Positions 1-12,000 of a DNA stretch of 64,000 nt are shown here, in pieces. The stretch covers positions 4,657,501 through 4,721,500 of the forward strand of contig JAZGTN010000071.1 in NCBI GenBank assembly GCA_037783415.1, given 5' to 3'. The position numbers and the translations under genes are program-made. Source of the DNA: Leptasterias polaris. Lineage: Eukaryota > Echinodermata > Asteroidea > Forcipulatida > Asteriidae. The notes beneath the pieces are model-generated. The model worked only from the letters and a program-made list of their open reading frames with translations, did no database searches and was not told the DNA's origin. Numbering within the stretch: position 1 is the first letter of the stretch; each line of letters starts with the position of its first letter.

Positions 1-78
1 TTACTTCACCTGTTGGGATAACCACTGAGGAAACAACAACTGTTAAAACAACATCTCCACCAAAAGTCACAACAGAAG
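1..78 (+). CDS. Partial exon D of the unit preceding unit 1
   Basis: The first 78 bases match the last 78 bases of exon D in later units. They encode the Thr-rich end of that exon and stop at the GTGAGG donor starting at 79. The start of the exon lies outside the window. Confidence 0.9.
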
Positions 79-3000
79 GTGAGGGTATTATGTCATTTAT
101 TTGAAATCTGTCAGTATTTTCCTTTTCCTTTTCTTCCTTTTTGTGGGGGTGGAGGAAGTTCAAAATCAAGTGTTATTGTGAGGTACTTTTGTTTCTTAAT
201 TAACTCTTGTTGGTTGTTTCCAGAAGTGAGTGGAACCACCTTGGTTTCTACTGTGACAAAGGTGACGACTGGACCCTCATTCACAACAGAAGAAGTGAAA
301 ACCACCACTATTACTACTCCTGCTGGAGAGCAGCTGACAACCACTACATCCTTGCCTCTTGTGTCAACCACACCAGGCAAGTAGCTCAGGAATTTTTTCC
401 TAGACAGTGTGAGTCAGAACCCAGTTTGCAATGGATATGTTTGACAATTTGTGTACTTCTTATCTCACAGGATACTGCCTTGAATCAATGGACGAAGAAG
501 GACTGGAGGCAAGCCGCAGCGCTGAAGGCAACTCTAGCTTAGACGGCGTGACTGGTTTGTGGACTGTATCAACACCAGTTACAGACAACAGAGAGAAGAC
601 ACCAAAACTTCTCTCTGAATATACAAAACCGTCAGTTGTCAAGGGAATCCGATTGAAGTTGGTGACAGACATTGTTGAAGGCTTGACATTGGGACCTGTG
701 GAAGTCAGATTTATCTTCTCTTCAAAGGGTCCCGGTGATGAAAAGTTCACTGAGGTTGCCGATCCAAAAACAAAAGAAGTGGTAAGCCCTTTTGAAATGT
801 TTTTAAATGATTTATATGTGGTGATTTAATTAGTTTTTTTATTTGACATTTCTGTCTTTTTGATTGACTAAAAACTTAACTTTATTGCCCTCTCAAGATC
901 AAGAAAGTGACGCTTGAGCCAGAGGTTCCAGTGATGTCCCTCCTCCCTGAAAGTGCTCCTTTGCAAGATGTGACAAGCGTTCGTGTTGAAGTTGTAGGAG
1001 TTTCCGGTGCCAATAAAACCACATTAGATGTGGACATTCTAGGCTGTTCAAAGGGTAAGACCTTTGATTTGATGTTATTCTTTAAACACAAATGCAGGCT
1101 TGATTTCCTTTATTTTGATTGGGGGTTCATCGATGGAGATATGAGAACATGGTTTTTTTTTCCCCCTCTTGTACAGAAGTTTCAACAACAACAAGCAGTC
1201 CTGTCAGTGACCAGATCAAGACAACCTTACCAAGCAAGGTCAAAGTAACTACAGTAAATGTTGTTACTTCACCTGTTGGGATAACCACTGAGGAAACAAC
1301 AACTGTTAAAACAACATCTCCACCAAAAGTCACAACAGAAGGTGAGGGTATTATGTCATTTATTTGAAATCTGTCAGTATTTTCCTTTTCCTTTTCTTCC
1401 TTTTTGTGGGGGTGGAGGAAGTTCAAAATCAAGTGTTATTGTGAGGTACTTTTGTTTCTTAATTAACTCTTGTTGGTTGTTTCCAGAAGTGAGTGGAACC
1501 ACCTTGGTTTCTACTGTGACAAAGGTGACGACTGGACCCTCATTCACAACAGAAGAAGTGAAAACCACCACTATTACTACTCCTGCTGGAGAGCAGCTGA
1601 CAACCACTACATCCTTGCCTCTTGTGTCAACCACACCAGGCAAGTAGCTCAGGAATTTTTTCCTAGACAGTGTGAGTCAGAACCCAGTTTGCAATGGATA
1701 TGTTTGACAATTTGTGTACTTCTTATCTCACAGGATACTGCCTTGAATCAATGGACGAAGAAGGACTGGAGGCAAGCCGCAGCGCTGGAGGCAACTCTAG
1801 CTTAGACGGCGTGACTGGTTTGTGGACTGTATCAACACCAGTTACAGACAACAGAGAGAAGACACCAAAACTTCTCTCTGAATATACAAAACCGTCAGTT
1901 GTCAAGGGAATCCGATTGAAGTTGGTGACAGACATTGTTGAAGGCTTGACATTGGGACCTGTGGAAGTCAGATTTATCTTCTCTTCAAAGGGTCCCGGTG
2001 ATGAAAAGTTCACTGAGGTTGCCGATCCAAAAACAAAAGAAGTGGTAAGCCCTTTTGAAATGTTTTTAAATGATTTATATGTGGTGATTTAATTAGTTTT
2101 TTTATTTGACATTTCTGTCTTTTTGATTGACTAAAAACTTAACTTTATTGCCCTCTCAAGATCAAGAAAGTGACGCTTGAGCCAGAGGTTCCAGTGATGT
2201 CCCTCCTCCCTGAAAGTGCTCCTTTGCAAGATGTGACAAGCGTTCGTGTTGAAGTTGTAGGAGTTTCCGGTGCCAATAAAACCACATTAGATGTGGACAT
2301 TCTAGGCTGTTCAAAGGGTAAGACCTTTGATTTGATGTTATTCTTTAAACACAAATGCAGGCTTGATTTCCTTTATTTTGATTGGGGGTTCATCGATGGA
2401 GATATGAGAACATGTTTTTTTTTCCCCCCTCTTGTACAGAAGTTTCAACAACAACAAGCAGTCCTGTCAGTGACCAGATCAAGACAACCTTACCAAGCAA
2501 GGTCAAAGTAACTACAGTAAATGTTGTTACTTCACCTGTTGGGATAACCACTGAGGAAACAACAACTGTTAAAACAACATCTCCACCAAAAGTCACAACA
2601 GAAGGTGAGGGTATTATGTCATTTATTTGAAATCTGTCAGTATTTTCCTTTTCCTTTTCCTTTTCTTCCTTTTTGTGGGGGTGGAGGAAGTTCAAAATCA
2701 AGTGTTATTGTGAGGTACTTTTGTTTCTTAATTAACTCTTGTTGGTTGTTTCCAGAAGTGAGTGGAACCACCTTGGTTTCTACTGTGACAAAGGTGACGA
2801 CTGGACCCTCATTCACAACAGAAGAAATGAAAACCACCACTATTACTACTCCTGCTGGAGAGCAGCTGACAACCACTACATCCTTGCCTCTTGTGTCAAC
2901 CACACCAGGCAAGTAGCTCAGGAATTTTTCCTAGACAGTGTGAGTCAGAACCCAGTTTGCAATGGATATGTTTGACAATTTGTGTACTTCTTATCTCACA

Positions 3001-6000
3001 GGATACTGCCTTGAATCAATGGACGAAGAAGGACTGGAGGCAAGCCGCAGCGCTGAAGGCAACTCTAGCTTAGACGGCGTGACTGGTTTGTGGACTGTAT
3101 CAACACCAGTTACAGACAACAGAGAGAAGACACCAAAACTTCTCTCTGAATATACAAAACCGTCAGTTGTCAAGGGAATCCGATTGAAGTTGGTGACAGA
3201 CATTGTTGAAGGCTTGACATTGGGACCTGTGGAAGTCAGATTTATCTTCTCTTCAAAGGGTCCCGGTGATGAAAAGTTCACTGAGGTTGCCGATCCAAAG
3301 ACAAAAGAAGTGGTAAGCCCTTTTGAAATGTTTTTAAATGATTTATATGTGGTGATTTAATTAGTTTTTTTATTTGACATTTCTGTCTTTTTGATTGACT
3401 AAAAACTTAACTTTATTGCCCTCTCAAGATCAAGAAAGTGACGCTTGAGCCAGAGGTTCCAGTGATGTCCCTCCTCCCTGAAAGTGCTCCTTTGCAAGAT
3501 GTGACAAGCGTTCGTGTTGAAGTTGTAGGAGTTTCCGGTGCCAATAAAACCACATTAGATGTGGACATTCTAGGCTGTTCAAAGGGTAAGACTTTTGATT
3601 TGATGTTATTCTTTAAACAAAAATGCAGGCTTGATTTCCTTTATTTTGATTGGGGGTTCATCGATGGAGATATGAGAACATGTTTTTTTTTCCCCCCTCT
3701 TGTACAGAAGTTTCAACAACAACAAGCAGTCCTGTCAGTGACCAGATCAAGACAACCTTACCAAGCAAGGTCAAAGTAACTACAGTAAATGTTGTTACTT
3801 CACCTGTTGGGATAACCACTGAGGAAACAACAACTGTTAAAACAACATCTCCACCAAAAGTCACAACAGAAGGTGAGGGTATTATGTCATTTATTTGAAA
3901 TCTGTCAGTATTTTCCTTTTCCTTTTCTTCCTTTTTGTGGGGGTGGAGGAAGTTCAAAATCAAGTGTTATTGTGAGGTACTTTTGTTTCTTAATTAACTC
4001 TTGTTGGTTGTTTCCAGAAGTGAGTGGAACCACCTTGGTTTCTACTGTGACAAAGGTGACGACTGGACCCTCATTCACAACAGAAGAAGTGAAAACCACC
4101 ACTATTACTACTCCTGCTGGAGAGCAGCTGACAACCACTACATCTTTGCCTCTTGTGTCAACCACACCAGGCAAGTAGCTCAGGAATTTTTCCTAGACAG
4201 TGTGAGTCAGAACCCAGTTTGCAATGGATATGTTTGACAATTTGTGTACTTCTTATCTCACAGGATACTGCCTTGAATCAATGGACGAAGAAGGACTGGA
4301 GGCAAGCCGCAGCGCTGAAGGCAACTCTAGCTTAGACGGCGTGACTGGTTTGTGGACTGTATCAACACCAGTTACAGACAACAGAGAGAAGACACCAAAA
4401 CTTCTCTCTGAATATACAAAACCGTCAGTTGTCAAGGGAATCCGATTGAAGTTGGTGACAGACATTGTTGAAGGCTTGACATTGGGACCTGTGGAAGTCA
4501 GATTTATCTTCTCTTCAAAGGGTCCCAGTGATGAAAAGTTCACTGAGGTTGCCGATCCAAAGACAAAAGAAGTGGTAAGCCCTTTTGAAATGTTTTTAAA
4601 TGATTTATATGTGGTGATTTAATTAGTTTTTTTATTTGACATTTGTGTCTTTTTGATTGACTAAAAACTTAACTTTATTGCCCTCTCAAGATCAAGAAAG
4701 TGACGCTTGAGCCAGAGGTTCCAGTGATGTCCCTCCTCCCTGAAAGTGCTCCTTTGGAAGATGTGACAAGCGTTCGTGTTGAAGTTGTAGGAGTTTCCGG
4801 TGCCAATAAAACCACATTAGATGTGGACATTCTAGGCTGTTCAAAGGGTAAGACCTTTGATTTGATGTTATTCTTTAAACACAAATGCAGGCTTGATTTC
4901 CTTTATTTTGATTGGGGGTTCATCGATGGAGATATGAGAACATGTTTTTTTTTCCCCCCTCTTGTACAGAAGTTTCAACAACAACAAGCAGTCCTGTCAG
5001 TGACCAGATCAAGACAACCTTACCAAGCAAGGTCAAAGTAACTACAGTAAATGTTGTTACTTCACCTGTTGGGATAACCACTGAGGAAACAACAACTGTT
5101 AAAACAACATCTCCACCAAAAGTCACAACAGAAGGTGAGGGTATTATGTCATTTATTTGAAATCTGTCAGTATTTTCCTTTTCCTTTTCCTTTTCTTCCT
5201 TTTTGTGGGGGTGGAGGAAGTTCAAAATCAAGTGTTATTGTGAGGTACTTTTGTTTCTTAATTAACTCTTGTTGGTTGTTTCCAGAAGTGAGTGGAACCA
5301 CCTTGGTTTCTACTGTGACAAAGGTGACGACTGGACCCTCATTCACAACAGAAGAAATGAAAACCACCACTATTACTACTCCTGCTGGAGAGCAGCTGAC
5401 AACCACTACATCCTTGCCTCTTGTGTCAACCACACCAGGCAAGTAGCTCAGGAATTTTTCCTAGACAGTGTGAGTCAGAACCCAGTTTGCAATGGATATG
5501 TTTGACAATTTGTGTACTTCTTATCTCACAGGATACTGCCTTGAATCAATGGACGAAGAAGGACTGGAGGCAAGCCGCAGCGCTGAAGGCAACTCTAGCT
5601 TAGACGGCGTGACTGGTTTGTGGACTGTATCAACACCAGTTACAGACAACAGAGAGAAGACACCAAAACTTCTCTCTGAATATACAAAACCGTCAGTTGT
5701 CAAGGGAATCCGATTGAAGTTGGTGACAGACATTGTTGAAGGCTTGACATTGGGACCTGTGGAAGTCAGATTTATCTTCTCTTCAAAGGGTCCCAGTGAT
5801 GAAAAGTTCACTGAGGTTGCCGATCCAAAGACAAAAGAAGTGGTAAGCCCTTTTGAAATGTTTTTAAATGATTTATATGTGGTGATTTAATTAGTTTTTT
5901 TATTTGACATTTGTGTCTTTTTGATTGACTAAAAACTTAACTTTATTGCCCTCTCAAGATCAAGAAAGTGACGCTTGAGCCAGAGGTTCCAGTGATGTCC

Positions 6001-9000
6001 CTCCTCCCTGAAAGTGCTCCTTTGGAAGATGTGACAAGCGTTCGTGTTGAAGTTGTAGGAGTTTCCGGTGCCAATAAAACCACATTAGATGTGGACATTC
6101 TAGGCTGTTCAAAGGGTAAGACTTTTGATTTGATGTTATTCTTTAAACAAAAATGCAGGCTTGATTTCCTTTATTTTGATTGGGGGTTCATCGATGGAGA
6201 TATGAGAACATGGTTTTTTTTCCCCCCTCTTGTACAGAAGTTTCAACAACAACAAGCAGTCCTGTCAGTGACCAGATCAAGACAACCTTACCAAGCAAGG
6301 TCAAAGTAACTACAGTAAATGTTGTTACTTCACCTGTTGGGATAACCACTGAGGAAACAACAACTGTTAAAACAACATCTCCACCAAAAGTCACAACAGA
6401 AGGTGAGGGTATTATGTCATTTATTTGAAATCTGTCAGTATTTTCCTTTTCCTTTTCTTCCTTTTTGTGGGGGTGGAGGAAGTTCAAAATCAAGTGTTAT
6501 TGTGAGGTACTTTTGTTTCTTAATTAACTCTTGTTGGTTGTTTCCAGAAGTGAGTGGAACCACCTTGGTTTCTACTGTGACAAAGGTGACGACTGGACCC
6601 TCATTCACAACAGAAGAAGTGAAAACCACCACTATTACTACTCCTGCTGGAGAGCAGCTGACAACCACTACATCCTTGCCTCTTGTGTCAACCACACCAG
6701 GCAAGTAGCTCAGGAATTTTTTCCTAGACAGTGTGAGTCAGAACCCAGTTTGCAATGGATATGTTTGACAATTTGTGTACTTCTTATCTCACAGGATACT
6801 GCCTTGAATCAATGGACGAAGAAGGACTGGAGGCAAGCCGCAGCGCTGAAGGCAACTCTAGCTTAGACGGCGTGACTGGTTTGTGGACTGTATCAACACC
6901 AGTTACAGACAACAGAGAGAAGACACCAAAACTTCTCTCTGAATATACAAAACCGTCAGTTGTCAATGGAATCCGATTGAAGTTGGTGACAGACATTGTT
7001 GAAGGCTTGACATTGGGACCTGTGGAAGTCAGATTTATCTTCTCTTCAAAGGGTCCCGGTGATGAAAAGTTCACTGAGGTTGCCGATCCAAAAACAAAAG
7101 AAGTGGTAAGCCCTTTTGAAATGTTTTTAAATGATTTATATGTGATGATTTAATTAGTTTTTTTATTTGACATTTCTGTCTTTTTGATTGACTAAAAACT
7201 TAACTTTATTGCCCTCTCAAGATCAAGAAAGTGACGCTTGAGCCAGAGGTTCCAGTGATGTCCCTCCTCCCTGAAAGTGCTCCTTTGCAAGATGTGACAA
7301 GCGTTCGTGTTGAAGTTGTAGGAGTTTCCGGTGCCAATAAAACCACATTAGATGTGGACATTCTAGGCTGTTCAAAGGGTAAGACTTTTGATTTGATGTT
7401 ATTCTTTAAACAAAAATGCAGGCTTGATTTCCTTTATTTTGATTGGGGGTTCATCGATGGAGATATGAGAACATGGTTTTTTTTTCCCCCTCTTGTACAG
7501 AAGTTTCAACAACAACAAGCAGTCCTGTCAGTGACCAGATCAAGACAACCTTACCAAGCAAGGTCAAAGTAACTACAGTAAATGTTGTTACTTCACCTGT
7601 TGGGATAACCACTGAGGAAACAACAACTGTTAAAACAACATCTCCACCAAAAGTCACAACAGAAGGTGAGGGTATTATGTCATTTATTTGAAATCTGTCA
7701 GTATTTTCCTTTTCCTTTTCTTCCTTTTTGTGGGGGTGGAGGAAGTTCAAAATCAAGTGTTATTGTGAGGTACTTTTGTTTCTTAATTAACTCTTGTTGG
7801 TTGTTTCCAGAAGTGAGTGGAACCACCTTGGTTTCTACTGTGACAAAGGTGACGACTGGACCCTCATTCACAACAGAAGAAGTGAAAACCACCACTATTA
7901 CTACTCCTGCTGGAGAGCAGCTGACAACCACTACATCTTTGCCTCTTGTGTCAACCACACCAGGCAAGTAGCTCAGGAATTTTTCCTAGACAGTGTGAGT
8001 CAGAACCCAGTTTGCAATGGATATGTTTGACAATTTGTGTACTTCTTATCTCACAGGATACTGCCTTGAATCAATGGACGAAGAAGGACTGGAGGCAAGC
8101 CGCAGCGCTGAAGGCAACTCTAGCTTAGACGGCGTGACTGGTTTGTGGACTGTATCAACACCAGTTACAGACAACAGAGAGAAGACACCAAAACTTCTCT
8201 CTGAATATACAAAACCGTCAGTTGTCAAGGGAATCCGATTGAAGTTGGTGACAGACATTGTTGAAGGCTTGACATTGGGACCTGTGGAAGTCAGATTTAT
8301 CTTCTCTTCAAAGGGTCCCAGTGATGAAAAGTTCACTGAGGTTGCCGATCCAAAGACAAAAGAAGTGGTAAGCCCTTTTGAAATGTTTTTAAATGATTTA
8401 TATGTGGTGATTTAATTAGTTTTTTTATTTGACATTTGTGTCTTTTTGATTGACTAAAAACTTAACTTTATTGCCCTCTCAAGATCAAGAAAGTGACGCT
8501 TGAGCCAGAGGTTCCAGTGATGTCCCTCCTCCCCGAAAGTGCTCCTTTGGAAGATGTGACAAGCGTTCGTGTTGAAGTTGTAGGAGTTTCCGGTGCCAAT
8601 AAAACCACATTAGATGTGGACATTCTAGGCTGTTCAAAGGGTAAGACTTTTGATTTGATGTTATTCTTTAAACAAAAATGCAGGCTTGATTTCCTTTATT
8701 TTGATTGGGGGTTCATCGATGGAGATATGAGAACATGGTTTTTTTTCCCCCCTCTTGTACAGAAGTTTCAACAACAACAAGCAGTCCTGTCAGTGACCAG
8801 ATCAAGACAACCTTACCAAGCAAGGTCAAAGTAACTACAGTAAATGTTGTTACTTCACCTGTTGGGATAACCACTGAGGAAACAACAACTGTTAAAACAA
8901 CATCTCCACCAAAAGTCACAACAGAAGGTGAGGGTATTATGTCATTTATTTGAAATCTGTCAGTATTTTCCTTTTCCTTTTCTTCCTTTTTGTGGGGGTG

Positions 9001-12000
9001 GAGGAAGTTCAAAATCAAGTGTTATTGTGAGGTACTTTTGTTTCTTAATTAACTCTTGTTGGTTGTTTCCAGAAGTGAGTGGAACCACCTTGGTTTCTAC
9101 TGTGACAAAGGTGACGACTGGACCCTCATTCACAACAGAAGAAGTGAAAACCACCACTATTACTACTCCTGCTGGAGAGCAGCTGACAACCACTACATCC
9201 TTGCCTCTTGTGTCAACCACACCAGGCAAGTAGCTCAGGAATTTTTTCCTAGACAGTGTGAGTCAGAACCCAGTTTGCAATGGATATGTTTGACAATTTG
9301 TGTACTTCTTATCTCACAGGATACTGCCTTGAATCAATGGACGAAGAAGGACTGGAGGCAAGCCGCAGCGCTGAAGGCAACTCTAGCTTAGACGGCGTGA
9401 CTGGTTTGTGGACTGTATCAACACCAGTTACAGACAACAGAGAGAAGACACCAAAACTTCTCTCTGAATATACAAAACCGTCAGTTGTCAATGGAATCCG
9501 ATTGAAGTTGGTGACAGACATTGTTGAAGGCTTGACATTGGGACCTGTGGAAGTCAGATTTATCTTCTCTTCAAAGGGTCCCGGTGATGAAAAGTTCACT
9601 GAGGTTGCCGATCCAAAAACAAAAGAAGTGGTAAGCCCTTTTGAAATGTTTTTAAATGATTTATATGTGATGATTTAATTAGTTTTTTTATTTGACATTT
9701 CTGTCTTTTTGATTGACTAAAAACTTAACTTTATTGCCCTCTCAAGATCAAGAAAGTGACGCTTGAGCCAGAGGTTCCAGTGATGTCCCTCCTCCCTGAA
9801 AGTGCTCCTTTGCAAGATGTGACAAGCGTTCGTGTTGAAGTTGTAGGAGTTTCCGGTGCCAATAAAACCACATTAGATGTGGACATTCTAGGCTGTTCAA
9901 AGGGTAAGACTTTTGATTTGATGTTATTCTTTAAACAAAAATGCAGGCTTGATTTCCTTTATTTTGATTGGGGGTTCATCGATGGAGATATGAGAACATG
10001 TTTGTTTTTTCCCCCTCTTGTACAGAAGTTTCAACAACAACAAGCAGTCCTGTCAGTGACCAGATCAAGACAACCTTACCAAGCAAGGTCAAAGTAACTA
10101 CAGTAAATGTTGTTACTTCACCTGTTGGGATAACCACTGAGGAAACAACAACTGTTAAAACAACATCTCCACCAAAAGTCACAACAGAAGGTGAGGGTAT
10201 TATGTCATTTATTTGAAATCTGTCAGTATTTTCCTTTTCCTTTTCTTCCTTTTTGTGGGGGTGGAGGAAGTTCAAAATCAAGTGTTATTGTGAGGTACTT
10301 TTGTTTCTTAATTAACTCTTGTTGGTTGTTTCCAGAAGTGAGTGGAACCACCTTGGTTTCTACTGTGACAAAGGTGACGACTGGACCCTCATTCACAACA
10401 GAAGAAGTGAAAACCACCACTATTACTACTCCTGCTGGAGAGCAGCTGACAACCACTACATCTTTGCCTCTTGTGTCAACCACACCAGGCAAGTAGCTCA
10501 GGAATTTTTCCTAGACAGTGTGAGTCAGAACCCAGTTTGCAATGGATATGTTTGACAATTTGTGTACTTCTTATCTCACAGGATACTGCCTTGAATCAAT
10601 GGACGAAGAAGGACTGGAGGCAAGCCGCAGCGCTGAAGGCAACTCTAGCTTAGACGGCGTGACTGGTTTGTGGACTGTATCAACACCAGTTACAGACAAC
10701 AGAGAGAAGACACCAAAACTTCTCTCTGAATATACAAAACCGTCAGTTGTCAAGGGAATCCGATTGAAGTTGGTGACAGACATTGTTGAAGGCTTGACAT
10801 TGGGACCTGTGGAAGTCAGATTTATCTTCTCTTCAAAGGGTCCCGGTGATGAAAAGTTCACTGAGGTTGCCGATCCAAAGACAAAAGAAGTGGTAAGCCC
10901 TTTTGAAATGTTTTTAAATGATTTATATGTGGTGATTTAATTAGTTTTTTTATTTGACATTTCTGTCTTTTTGATTGACTAAAAACTTAACTTTATTGCC
11001 CTCTCAAGATCAAGAAAGTGACGCTTGAGCCAGAGGTTCCAGTGATGTCCCTCCTCCCTGAAAGTGCTCCTTTGGAAGATGTGACAAGCGTTCGTGTTGA
11101 AGTTGTAGGAGTTTCCGGTGCCAATAAAACCACATTAGATGTGGACATTCTAGGCTGTTCAAAGGGTAAGACTTTTGATTTGATGTTATTCTTTAAACAA
11201 AAATGCAGGCTTGATTTCCTTTATTTTGATTGGGGGTTCATCGATGGAGATATGAGAACATGGTTTTTTTTCCCCCCTCTTGTACAGAAGTTTCAACAAC
11301 AACAAGCAGTCCTGTCAGTGACCAGATCAAGACAACCTTACCAAGCAAGGTCAAAGTAACTACAGTAAATGTTGTTACTTCACCTGTTGGGATAACCACT
11401 GAGGAAACAACAACTGTTAAAACAACATCTCCACCAAAAGTCACAACAGAAGGTGAGGGTATTATGTCATTTATTTGAAATCTGTCAGTATTTTCCTTTT
11501 CCTTTTCTTCCTTTTTGTGGGGGTGGAGGAAGTTCAAAATCAAGTGTTATTGTGAGGTACTTTTGTTTCTTAATTAACTCTTGTTGGTTGTTTCCAGAAG
11601 TGAGTGGAACCACCTTGGTTTCTACTGTGACAAAGGTGACGACTGGACCCTCATTCACAACAGAAGAAGTGAAAACCACCACTATTACTACTCCTGCTGG
11701 AGAGCAGCTGACAACCACTACATCCTTGCCTCTTGTGTCAACCACACCAGGCAAGTAGCTCAGGAATTTTTTCCTAGACAGTGTGAGTCAGAACCCAGTT
11801 TGCAATGGATATGTTTGACAATTTGTGTACTTCTTATCTCACAGGATACTGCCTTGAATCAATGGACGAAGAAGGACTGGAGGCAAGCCGCAGCGCTGAA
11901 GGCAACTCTAGCTTAGACGGCGTGACTGGTTTGTGGACTGTATCAACACCAGTTACAGACAACAGAGAGAAGACACCAAAACTTCTCTCTGAATATACAA

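Noticed and set aside
111..380. Antisense open frames repeated in every unit (Val-rich translations)
   Set aside because: They are exact reverse complements of the Thr-rich exons: ACC/ACA codons read backwards give Val and Cys. They run through splice sites and have no independent support.
79..384. Repeated forward open frames that begin in the intron before exon A
   Set aside because: They start at the exon D donor and cross the intron; the AG acceptor and phase show that only the last 51 residues are coding.
369..386. GT donor for exon A at CAA|GTAGCT
   Set aside because: Joining it to exon B gives a stop within four codons; the GC donor two codons earlier keeps the frame in every unit.
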